A DNA stretch of 64,000 nucleotides from NCBI GenBank assembly GCA_934247935.1, contig CAKQKE010000001.1, forward strand, positions 310,001-374,000. The letters run 5' to 3'. A program made the translations under genes and the position numbers. The notes below the pieces were generated by a model. It was given only the letters and a program-made list of their open reading frames with translations. It was not told the DNA's origin and did not search any database. This document shows, piece by piece, positions 35,201-42,880 of the stretch (the first letter of the stretch is position 1; the number at the start of each line of letters is the position of its first letter). The DNA comes from an uncultured Clostridia bacterium (lineage in GTDB: Bacteria > Bacillota > Clostridia > Christensenellales > Borkfalkiaceae).

Positions 35201-36636
35201 TATACCATGCTAAAAGGCATCGAATTTAACCACATATAACTTTCGTTGTCCGGTCCCCAATACGAATTGTGATAATATACGCCGAAACCGCCTTTGCGTT
35301 CGCGCTCGACTTCGTCGGGAAAATTACGAATAAAACCGTGGTTGTCGTCTGCCCACATTATGGTTACGTCGTCGGGTACATTAAGTCCGTCGTTGTAAAT
35401 TTGTTGAACTTCTTTATACGGAATAAACATCATAAACACGTCTTCAAGCGTGGGGTTGTCGAGCACTTCGCGAAGAAGATTGCGTTGCGCCTCGAAGATA
35501 TCTTCCATAAGTTTTACTTTGTCGCCGTACCAAGGCGCGCTGTTTATGTTTGCCGTGTTTAAACCTTCGTCGTGCGCACCGCGCATGCCGAGCGTCCATT
35601 GAACTTCGTAATTTTTGTTTGCCTCGACCGATTGTCTCCAATATTCGAGCACAACTTCCGGGTTAACGGTATAATCGTAAACGATATTACCTGCATTCGG
35701 GTGCTCCGCTTTGTATTTAGCGACAAACGAATCCCACTCGTTTATGTTGTTTCTAAGCAGCATATCGCAGTGAGACGTACCGATGACTATTCCGTAATAA
35801 TCGGCGTTTATCGGGTTTTCGGCATAATCGGAAAATGCGTCCGAACATAAGTGCATACCGGGCCATAAATAGTTTGCCTTCATTCTGAGCAGAGACTCGA
35901 AAAGTTTTTCGTAAAAATTAGGACCGAGGTGTTTGCCTTCGTCAAGCGCACGCGCCCAACTTTCGAGACATTCTTCGTCGTTGATGAATATTCCGCGGTA
36001 TTTAACGGCGGGTTCTTCCCCTATTTCGATAAAATCGCTGTCAAGAACAAGATTTTCACGCGTTTGCGGAACGCTGTCGGCAAAGAAATTCCAAGGCGTC
36101 ATACCGAGCATATCGCTTATCGAATATACGCCGTATATCGAGCCGCGTTTATCCGAACCGGCAACAACAAGCGCGGTTTTTACTTTTCCGTCGTTAAACG
36201 GGTCGTTAACTGTTTTTAGTATATAACTTTCCCATTTGTTTTCAATGGAAGATACGTCCAACTTGCCGTTTTTGACGATTTTTTCTATTTGTTTGCTTTT
36301 ACCGAGCGTACCTACAATTATTGCGTACTCGGCATAACCGTTGATTTGCTTTGTGACGACGGGCGTATACCCCGTTATTTTTTTTACGTCCGATTGTAAA
36401 TCGTATGCCGCACGAATAACCCCCGGGTAATCCCCGTCGGTAGAGCCTATTTCGTTTGTTCCCTCGACGCAAATCACCGCGGCACGGTTCGAACTTATAA
36501 GATTAAACGACGATTTTTTATCGCTTGAGTTATTGCCGCCGCTCGTGCCGTTTCCGCAAGCGGCAAAAACCGAACCGAAAAGCATTATTGCCATAGATAT
36601 TATTACAAAAAAAGCAATTTTGTTTTTTCTTTTCAT
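32197..36636 (-). CDS. GH115 xylan alpha-1,2-glucuronidase, lipoprotein
   Basis: 1479 residues; family members are commonly 800-1000. A lipobox (FAAC, Cys27) anchors it outside. Residues about 45-205 form the N-terminal domain and 210-540 the barrel, with family-typical segments KYRGIFINDEE, NYLWPGMH, TLGMRGAHDEG (Arg352-Asp356), WADDNHGF (428-435) and VYYHNSYWGP. A GH115 C-terminal domain and Ig-like region with two CBM35-like parts (about 810-970 and 1020-1180) follow, then a helical FIVAR-like stretch (about 1195-1280) and a ConA-like tail. GH115 removes (4-O-methyl)glucuronic acid from xylan side chains. Coupled to both neighbours by 3-4 nt junctions. Confidence 0.93.
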   Translation of the reverse strand: MKRKNKIAFFVIISMAIMLFGSVFAACGNGTSGGNNSSDKKSSFNLISSNRAAVICVEGTNEIGSTDGDYPGVIRAAYDLQSDVKKITGYTPVVTKQINGYAEYAIIVGTLGKSKQIEKIVKNGKLDVSSIENKWESYILKTVNDPFNDGKVKTALVVAGSDKRGSIYGVYSISDMLGMTPWNFFADSVPQTRENLVLDSDFIEIGEEPAVKYRGIFINDEECLESWARALDEGKHLGPNFYEKLFESLLRMKANYLWPGMHLCSDAFSDYAENPINADYYGIVIGTSHCDMLLRNNINEWDSFVAKYKAEHPNAGNIVYDYTVNPEVVLEYWRQSVEANKNYEVQWTLGMRGAHDEGLNTANINSAPWYGDKVKLMEDIFEAQRNLLREVLDNPTLEDVFMMFIPYKEVQQIYNDGLNVPDDVTIMWADDNHGFIRNFPDEVERERKGGFGVYYHNSYWGPDNESYMWLNSMPFSMVYEEMSKAYDYGVRTAWILNSGDTVTYFPEIEFFVDLGYNYKNYNHDNVFETYVTKMATREFGEEFAEELTEIYKIYTQSTNVRKLEQMSVDIFGSAYGDESEKRAAKYLSLYERAEKLFSEIPESQRDCFYETILFEVRCAYYINAEFYYAHKGNVAYEQGRMATAFNCYNMSKEFNRMRKDEISYYNNILQDGKWKNLVDPEVYHSPVMSGFANGSPTFCLGTPETGVIVEGEQTETDNSALSFYNYAKGRKYIDVFNKGYGSFNFDITTDSNFIKIGNYDSAVYDERRIWIEIDWSKITSSRSGSITITSNGYKKTISVNAVYDNMTLGEKTYLEQDGYVSIEAEHYSDMRSTDETYWTVIKDLGRVSGDMVRAESKTLVGYGEVNYLTEAPYLEYNVYFTSTGKFYTEVYRLPTLSSRGRVRFAVGINNETPVIIEGENDYGTNNPAWEEGVFTQIIKHKITLNVTDTGLSKVRIYMLDPYITIDKMVIYTNEAEKSYFGPDESYNTTYNLLPAESGIYDSFYTTKYTLPYEYDIESEYGYGYFVEQNGKLAIEAETAALSAPGAYVSNGGWIPEQTSEGIAMRTVKMRQDYSERISQAPTMNFEVLITTPGTYKLWVCLNSPMPRSNAYGIGLNGSYLFRQNDFNYSREETFVWRPADSNKTITFASAGLYTLNVYCITDGQSIDKLYLTKTSETPDNTSFVQSIRTPVWTRNISELLADARSRTKISQVLKETKNYYNIVTGENLGEYGAAETETLKQNIAQCYALINGATAVSETDADEHVRLLYDAISSLYSSRNMTDGQKEYLVYENYDKAIPGLSPFGFFYKTLYLSPDVMVKDGVDGDKYFNIRTFNEQSAVEQAIVGYNFAAQNQTLTLQTRISFNEAEWGSLYLLNEEGENSVCIAFEYAYNRYNIVAYNMGVKTILAEYKRNVPVDLKVEINVQKNTFDVYADGNKVAEEFAFRNSAQSLQAVTFGSTARCADMRVYELAIYRERGEL

Positions 36637-36639
36637 TTT

Positions 36640-38406
36640 TTATTCCTCCGAAACGACTTTAGTGAATTTTAAGTAGTCGTATTCGATATACGCATTTACT
36701 TTATCCGAACCCATTACAAGTACGGCGGTATCGTTTTCCGCACGGCGCATTTTGCCGTTTTCAAGCACGAGACTGTCGTTTAACCATACGCTCATCGTGT
36801 AATTATCGAAATCATAAACTACTTTAATTTCGTAATAAACGTTGTTTGTTATCGTGCCCGCGTCGGACAACGTAATCCAATCGCTGCCGTTGTGATATTT
36901 AAGTTTGTTTTTCTCTATCGCCAAAGAACTTGTGCAAAGCGTAGCAGTATTGGTCGTCGCCCCCGCTCGGTAAAGGAAAAGCACGTTTAAAAATGCCGAA
37001 GAATTGATTTTTATTTTCGTGTTCGCCTGAACTTTGCCCGTCAATATTTCGCCGAAATTATATCGTGCAAACGCCGACACCGAACCCGAGCCGTTTGTTG
37101 ATATTACAAGACTGTCGTCGCGAACCTCTGCCGAGCCGTTTGCAGAAGATAACGTCATTCCGCCCGGTAAAGAAGCAAAATCTGTGTTCAATAAGTTGTT
37201 TGAGTCGCCGCGGACCAACACGGTAAACGTTTTTTCTTGACAGCCGTGTTCGTTTTCGGCTTTAACTACGAAATTGTATGCTCCGTCGGGGGTATCGTCG
37301 GCAAACGTAATAGTCCTTTTATCGCTTGAAACAGTAGCAAAACCGCAATCGGTAGTTACGGTTACGCTTGGCTTGGGAGTGCCCGAAACGCTGTATTTAA
37401 GCGAAGTAGATTTCGATTTGTCGAGAGCAAGAGAATAAGTCGTTTCATCCGCAGCAATCGTCGGCGAATAATCTCCTCTGATTTTTATATAATCGTACGT
37501 GAGAGTTGCGTTCGCTTTATCCGTCCCGAATTTTAAAAGTTTAATTCTGTCCTCGATGCCGTCTCCCCTCTTTCTGAAAGTTTGATCGGCGTATTGCGTG
37601 CCGTTGATATATAACGCGTATTTACCCGCGCCGATATCGAGTATCATTTTAATTTCGTACCATGTGTTTACGTTGTATCTCGTGATAAACGCGCCCCAGC
37701 CGTTTCCGTTGTGGTTTTTAAAACCGCCCGCGTCCATACCTAAACAAGCGATTATATCGTTGTTGTCGTATCCCGCCTCTCCGCGATAGAAAAACAATAT
37801 GTTAGAGAACGAAGTGCTGCCAACTTTAACACGCGTTTCGGCAATGATTTTTCCCGAAAGCGTTTCGTCGAAAATATACGAAGCAAAAGCCATGCCCGTG
37901 CCTGTTGTAGAAAAGGTCATTTCCTGATTATTTATAGAAATATCGCCTCCGCCGCTTACATTTTTTCGCAAATATCCCGGGACGGCAGTTCTTTCGCTGA
38001 AATCTTCGTGATAAATATATCCCGAAACTTTTTTCTCGTCGTCTACGGAAACGTTGCCTTGCTTTGTCACCGTTACCTGGCAATAATCGCTGGACCTGCC
38101 CGCCGTGACCGAAATAACCGCACTGCCGCTGTTTACCGCGGTAATCAAGCCGCTTGAAGATACTGTGGCAATCGAATTATCGTCCGAAGCCCAAACGTTT
38201 TGATACGTTTTGCCTTTTTCGCTCAAAACAGTGGCGTTAAGCGTGCGAGTTTCGCCGATTTTCAAAACGATATCGGTGCAATCGAGAGCAACCGTGACTT
38301 TGTCTTCGGTCGAGCCGTTTTGCGATTTGTCGGCGCATGCCGCCGCGCTTGCCGAAATAAGCACGACGACCATCATGATTGAGAGAAATCTTATAAATTT
38401 ACTCAT
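36640..38406 (-). CDS. Lipoprotein with Big_2 Ig domain and two ConA-like modules
   Basis: 588 residues. Signal peptide with lipobox AAAC (Cys24). A bacterial Ig-like Big_2 domain spans about 36-115 (LKIGETRTLNATV...WASDDNSIATVSSSGLITAVNSGSAVI). ConA-like module 1 (about 129-312) begins GYIYHEDFSERTAVPGYL and ends ATLTYDYIKIRGD. An Ig-like linker (about 315-398) leads to module 2 (about 400-588). The modules are related to those in the neighbouring genes. No catalytic residues are recognisable, so it is likely a surface glycan-binding protein. It is 3 nt from the GH115 gene. Confidence 0.75.
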   Translation of the reverse strand: MSKFIRFLSIMMVVVLISASAAACADKSQNGSTEDKVTVALDCTDIVLKIGETRTLNATVLSEKGKTYQNVWASDDNSIATVSSSGLITAVNSGSAVISVTAGRSSDYCQVTVTKQGNVSVDDEKKVSGYIYHEDFSERTAVPGYLRKNVSGGGDISINNQEMTFSTTGTGMAFASYIFDETLSGKIIAETRVKVGSTSFSNILFFYRGEAGYDNNDIIACLGMDAGGFKNHNGNGWGAFITRYNVNTWYEIKMILDIGAGKYALYINGTQYADQTFRKRGDGIEDRIKLLKFGTDKANATLTYDYIKIRGDYSPTIAADETTYSLALDKSKSTSLKYSVSGTPKPSVTVTTDCGFATVSSDKRTITFADDTPDGAYNFVVKAENEHGCQEKTFTVLVRGDSNNLLNTDFASLPGGMTLSSANGSAEVRDDSLVISTNGSGSVSAFARYNFGEILTGKVQANTKIKINSSAFLNVLFLYRAGATTNTATLCTSSLAIEKNKLKYHNGSDWITLSDAGTITNNVYYEIKVVYDFDNYTMSVWLNDSLVLENGKMRRAENDTAVLVMGSDKVNAYIEYDYLKFTKVVSEE

Positions 38407-38432
38407 TGTTTACTCCTTAAATTTTATTGCTG

Positions 38433-39803
38433 TTATGCCGAATATACTTTTAAATAATCTACGGTAAATTCGGTCGGCGATTTGCCTGTACCTATAGCGC
38501 ACTCGATTTTATCGGGATTGCCTATATTTGAATTTCTGAAGGCGTATTCGCCGAGATAAATATCGTTGCCGAGAGTTTTATTTTCCCCGTTTGATGCGGT
38601 TTTATAATGTTCGCCCGAAATATAAAGTTTTACTTTTTTAGCGTCGCAATCGACTATCGCTTTAATTACATACCATTCATAGTCAACGAAATAAAAATTA
38701 TCGTTTTCCAAAGTTATCGGCGTCCATTTTCCGTTTACGTGATAACGCAATCTGCCCGATTCTATCGCCACCGTGACGATGTTTGCCGCAGTGCCGCTGT
38801 ACGCCGAATTTTCGAGAAACAATACGTTTGCGAACGTATTTGCCGCAGAAGAACGATTTTGCACTTTAACTTCCGCCGTAAACACCCCGTCGAGAGCCGA
38901 ATTGAAAGTTTTGCTTACCGACACCGTACCCGAGGTGGGAGTTTTTAAAGTGACGTAACCGTCTTGAGAGAAATCCGCACTGCCGCCGCCCGTTGCCGAA
39001 TAATCTACGTCGTTCGGTTTTGTAGTGCCGCCGAAGTCGAGTGTACAATTTATTCCGCTTTGAGTGACAAAGTCTTGTTCGGTTGCTGTGCGCACTCCGA
39101 TATATTTATAACTTAAATCAGCCCACGCCGTTTGCGAACCGAAACGCAAATATTTTATCGCCGTTTCGTTCAAGGTCACTTTTTTTCTGAATGAAATGCC
39201 CGTTTTTGTAAATCCGTCTACGGTAAGTTGATATAAACCTTTGTCTGTATCCATTACCATTTTTACGTCGTGCCAAACGCCTGTTTCGCAATTTATTCCG
39301 CAAGGTTGCCAGCCGGAGCCGCTGTTGTTTTTAAACCGACCGCCCTCTGCGGCAACGTTTGTGACAACGCTGCCCGTGTCGTATAAATCGTTTGTTTCGC
39401 AAAAGAAAAACAATAAATTGGCAAATGCTTTACTGTCCGTTTTTACCTTTGTCTCTACGGCGATTTGACCGCTCAAAAATTCATTAAACGTATAAGTAAG
39501 GAAAGCATGGTCGTTGTTTCCTCCGTATATTACCGTAGTCCTGAGCGCGCCGTCTTCAATTTCTACTCTGCTTAACCCCTTTACCGTTTGATTAAGATAA
39601 TCCGGTACTTTCGTGCGAGACGAAAAGTCTTCGTAATAAATATAACCGTCGCGCGTTTGTTCCGAGCCGTCGTCGACTTGCACGTATTTTTCGGTGAATT
39701 CGGGTATTTCGGGTTGCAAGCCGCTTGCGGAAACGAAAGTCGTTCCGTAAGACGTTACAGCCGCGCATATTAAAGTCAAAAATGCGGCAATTCGTCTTTT
39801 CAT
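38433..39803 (-). CDS. Secreted protein with two ConA-like modules
   Basis: 456 residues. The N-terminus (MKRRIAAFLTLICAAVTSYGTTFVSASG) is a classical signal peptide without lipobox, so it may be released. Two modules (about 52-245 and 250-456) share the pattern GYIYYEDF, YTFNEFLSGQIAVETKVK, NLLFFF, WHDVKMVMDTDKGLYQL, FRK, LRFG and a closing Y-K-Y/VDYLKVY. They are paralogous to the modules in the adjacent lipoproteins. Probably carbohydrate-binding; no enzyme motif seen. It shares a TAATG junction with the esterase gene upstream. Confidence 0.75.
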   Translation of the reverse strand: MKRRIAAFLTLICAAVTSYGTTFVSASGLQPEIPEFTEKYVQVDDGSEQTRDGYIYYEDFSSRTKVPDYLNQTVKGLSRVEIEDGALRTTVIYGGNNDHAFLTYTFNEFLSGQIAVETKVKTDSKAFANLLFFFCETNDLYDTGSVVTNVAAEGGRFKNNSGSGWQPCGINCETGVWHDVKMVMDTDKGLYQLTVDGFTKTGISFRKKVTLNETAIKYLRFGSQTAWADLSYKYIGVRTATEQDFVTQSGINCTLDFGGTTKPNDVDYSATGGGSADFSQDGYVTLKTPTSGTVSVSKTFNSALDGVFTAEVKVQNRSSAANTFANVLFLENSAYSGTAANIVTVAIESGRLRYHVNGKWTPITLENDNFYFVDYEWYVIKAIVDCDAKKVKLYISGEHYKTASNGENKTLGNDIYLGEYAFRNSNIGNPDKIECAIGTGKSPTEFTVDYLKVYSA

Positions 39804-42727
39804 TATAATACCTCCTCTCCGTTTACTTGTTTAACTGCGTCTACTATCAATTCAGACAACACAACGTAACCTTCGGCGTTGGGGTGAAGATTATCTCTTA
39901 CAAAGCCGTTGTTTGTCATCGAATGTTTTTTCATTGCCGTATTGAAATCGAGACAATATACGCCGCTCGTGTTGTCGGTATAATTTTTTACTATTTCGTT
40001 TGAAACGGCATATTCAGCCCACTTGCCTGAATTTGCGTTGTTGTCGCAAATATTTACGTAAAATAAATTTGCGTCGGGATAAGCCGCTTTTATCGACTTG
40101 AGGAAAGCGACTATGTTGTTGCCGCACTGCTCGCCGGTTTTCCCTCGATTTATGTCGTTTACGCCGATATGCACAACTATATTTTCGGGAGCATATAAAC
40201 TAAACTCGCGCACTCTTCCGGTCCAATCGTTTACGGTCGACCCCGAAACGCCTATCGTAACGCCGCCTATTTCGCTCATTTGGCTGTCGAACGTAGTCCA
40301 ATAAGTTTTGTGCGTGTACGAATCGCCCAGAACGAGGGTTTTTACGCCTTTAACGTTTAAATTATCCTCGTTTATTAAATATAAATAATTCAAATCGCCG
40401 TTGATATTTAAATTATAATTGCCTGCTTTTTCAACGGTTATCGCACCGAGTTTTTTCCACCCGTCGTTTGAGGTAAACGCTGCCGGAATGCTGTTTCCGT
40501 TAAAATTGATCGTTGCGTTGCCGGCTGTGTTTGCAGTTGCGTAAACAGCGTAATTTCCCGCATTTTCAAACGATAAAGAATATTCGTTTTTATTTTTTTG
40601 CGTTTCGACAAATAATTCTCCGGCTTTTTCGGTGTAAGATTGATTGTCTATCGAAATTCTGGGGCTGTATTCGGGATTTTTTGCTCCCACACTGTCCAAA
40701 GCATTGCGCGAAAGATAAATTTTGTGCATAACCGCACCGCTTTCTCTCGCATAAACGGTAATTGTGTGCTCGCCCGCTGTTTTGACGTTGATTTTCCACG
40801 CATCGCTCCTCGACCACCTGTGACTGCCCGAACTGCTGAACGACAACGCAAGTTCTACCGGCGTTTCGTTGTCGATAGAAATCATCGCCGAATCGGAAGT
40901 TGCGTCGATAAAACTTGCATACATGTACACATAATATTCGCCGGGAGTTGTAAAACGCACCTTATAAGTGAGTTTCGGCGACATGTTTGCCGTTGAAGTT
41001 CTCCATTGCGCAGTGTCTTTAGGCAAAATTTGTACGCCGCGACCATTGGTACTTCTTTCCCAATAATAATTTATATCCGAAGTAGAATTTGCCGCTCTGC
41101 CGACGTAATACGTGCAAAATTCGCTTTGCTCGAAAGCGGAAAACAAATCTATACAAACGTTTCCGTTTACTTCTACAAACGCTCCTTTCTTTACTATGGG
41201 AAGTCTGTCGCTTTCTTCTTCGGCGACTTTTGTTGTAAAGTTTTCGTTTTTGTTTGTCGAAAGCACTATCTGATTGATTACGCAACCGTCTTCGCGTGCG
41301 CAAACGGTAATTGTGTGCTCGCCGCGAGTGGTAATATCGAAAGCCCAATTTTCACTGCTTTGCCAAATACCCGTTCCGTAAGAACCCAACGCACACTCTG
41401 TAAGCGGGTTTTCGTCCATGCACGCAAGAACCGAGTTTCCGTCGGTGTCGGGATGACTTGTAAGCAAATACAAATAATATTTTCCCGTGTTTTCAACGTT
41501 AAACGTGAAATTAAGTTGAGGTGATTTTTCAAAGCCCGTGCCCGTATTCCACGTTGCGCCGTTATCGGGAAGAAGTTGCGCTCCGTCGAAAAGCCCGTTG
41601 ACTTTCTTCCAATAATATTGCGTTCCGTCGGAAGCGTATCTTGAAGATGCGCTTGCGTAAACGGAATTTTCAAACGCCGCAGCCGCGGGAATAACGACTT
41701 TGCCGTTCTTTTCTTTCCATGCGCCGCCCGTTTTTAATTGAGTAGAATTCGTATAACGCTTGCAATCTACTACGTCGCCGTTTACCCAAGCCGCCATATT
41801 TGTGCCAGCGTCTTTACCAACGATTTCGTATCCTTCTTGAATATAATGGAAATTATCTTTCATAAATCCGTAAAGATACATGTCGTAAAGTTGAATACTG
41901 ATTATCGTTGCGCCGCTGTAAGATTGACAAAAATCTATCTGTGATTGACGAATAATCTCGTAATTTAACTTGGTGTTTTCGTCCGAACCGTTAAATCCGC
42001 CGATAGGAATAACGAAACAATGATTTGCGCCGATATCTATTTTAAAGGCGTCGAAAATTTTTGCAAGCGTTTTGTTGTAACGCTCGGGTACTACGCCGTT
42101 GTCTCCGTCGGTTTCGCCCTGCAACCAAACTATAAACGTGTTGCGGAGAGTAAACTCATCGCTGTTTGATATAAATTGCTTTGCCGATAACATACGAGCG
42201 CATGCGTCGGCATAAGCGGGACGATTAGTATCCCAAAAATTTATACCCGTGCCGCCTTGCGCGCAAGACACGGCAACTATCGGCGTAAAAGTCGCCTGAT
42301 AATAACTTTCACAAAAAGCCGATACGAGCGAGCCCGTTTTTTTCGTTTCCGATACGCCGCTTTCGGCGTTGTTTTCGTTTGCACCGAAAGGCTCGGTAAT
42401 CGGATAAAGTTTTGTCGGGTCTGAAATTGCCCTGAATTCATAAGCGTGCCCCTCTTCTACCACGGTCGCTTGGTTTGCCGTACCTCTGCCTGCCATGTTT
42501 GACTGACCGATAAACAAAACCAGGTCCACAAATGTCTTTTTTTCGTCGGAACTATCTCCCGAATCGTCGGTTGAACCGTCATCGAGACTATCGCTATCGC
42601 TTATATCGGTATTGCTTGAATTTCCCGGGTTTCCGTTTGATTTACCGCAACCCGCGCCGAAACATACGCTTAAAGCGAGTGTGCAACTCATTATAATCAA
42701 TAAAATCGATAAAAGCCGATTTTTCAT
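39803..42727 (-). CDS. Lipoprotein esterase with SASA/CE6 and SGNH domains
   Basis: 974 residues from the ATG at 42727, which has AAGGAG upstream; the longer ORF runs through promoter sequence. Lipobox GAGC (Cys27) and an Asp/Ser-rich linker (34-64) precede a SASA domain (about 66-320) with GQSNMAG (Ser76), as in sialate O-acetylesterases and CE6 acetylxylan esterases. Three beta-sandwich, CBM-like segments follow (about 345-500, 520-690, 700-785). A C-terminal SGNH hydrolase (about 795-974) has GDSY (Ser803), GVND and DNLHP (Asp/His). Two esterases in one chain could remove different acetyl groups from xylan or a related glycan. Confidence 0.88.
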   Translation of the reverse strand: MKNRLLSILLIIMSCTLALSVCFGAGCGKSNGNPGNSSNTDISDSDSLDDGSTDDSGDSSDEKKTFVDLVLFIGQSNMAGRGTANQATVVEEGHAYEFRAISDPTKLYPITEPFGANENNAESGVSETKKTGSLVSAFCESYYQATFTPIVAVSCAQGGTGINFWDTNRPAYADACARMLSAKQFISNSDEFTLRNTFIVWLQGETDGDNGVVPERYNKTLAKIFDAFKIDIGANHCFVIPIGGFNGSDENTKLNYEIIRQSQIDFCQSYSGATIISIQLYDMYLYGFMKDNFHYIQEGYEIVGKDAGTNMAAWVNGDVVDCKRYTNSTQLKTGGAWKEKNGKVVIPAAAAFENSVYASASSRYASDGTQYYWKKVNGLFDGAQLLPDNGATWNTGTGFEKSPQLNFTFNVENTGKYYLYLLTSHPDTDGNSVLACMDENPLTECALGSYGTGIWQSSENWAFDITTRGEHTITVCAREDGCVINQIVLSTNKNENFTTKVAEEESDRLPIVKKGAFVEVNGNVCIDLFSAFEQSEFCTYYVGRAANSTSDINYYWERSTNGRGVQILPKDTAQWRTSTANMSPKLTYKVRFTTPGEYYVYMYASFIDATSDSAMISIDNETPVELALSFSSSGSHRWSRSDAWKINVKTAGEHTITVYARESGAVMHKIYLSRNALDSVGAKNPEYSPRISIDNQSYTEKAGELFVETQKNKNEYSLSFENAGNYAVYATANTAGNATINFNGNSIPAAFTSNDGWKKLGAITVEKAGNYNLNINGDLNYLYLINEDNLNVKGVKTLVLGDSYTHKTYWTTFDSQMSEIGGVTIGVSGSTVNDWTGRVREFSLYAPENIVVHIGVNDINRGKTGEQCGNNIVAFLKSIKAAYPDANLFYVNICDNNANSGKWAEYAVSNEIVKNYTDNTSGVYCLDFNTAMKKHSMTNNGFVRDNLHPNAEGYVVLSELIVDAVKQVNGEEVL

Positions 42728-42767
42728 AATTTCTCCTTGTATCTTTTTAAAATATTTTACTTTAAAT

Positions 42768-42796
42768 AGTATACTACAGTTTAATCTGCAAAACAA
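42768..42796 (-). promoter_or_regulatory. Internal promoter before the esterase gene
   Basis: Minus strand TTGTTT (42796-42791), 17 nt, TATACT (42773-42768). It lies in the longest gap (153 nt) of the operon and could drive the distal five genes separately. Confidence 0.55.
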
Positions 42797-42880
42797 TTGC
42801 AAATTATAGCCGATTTGATTGTATATCTGAGCGCAAGACTTCTTTTTACAACGAATTTAAATAATTCTGCAAATCGGTCG

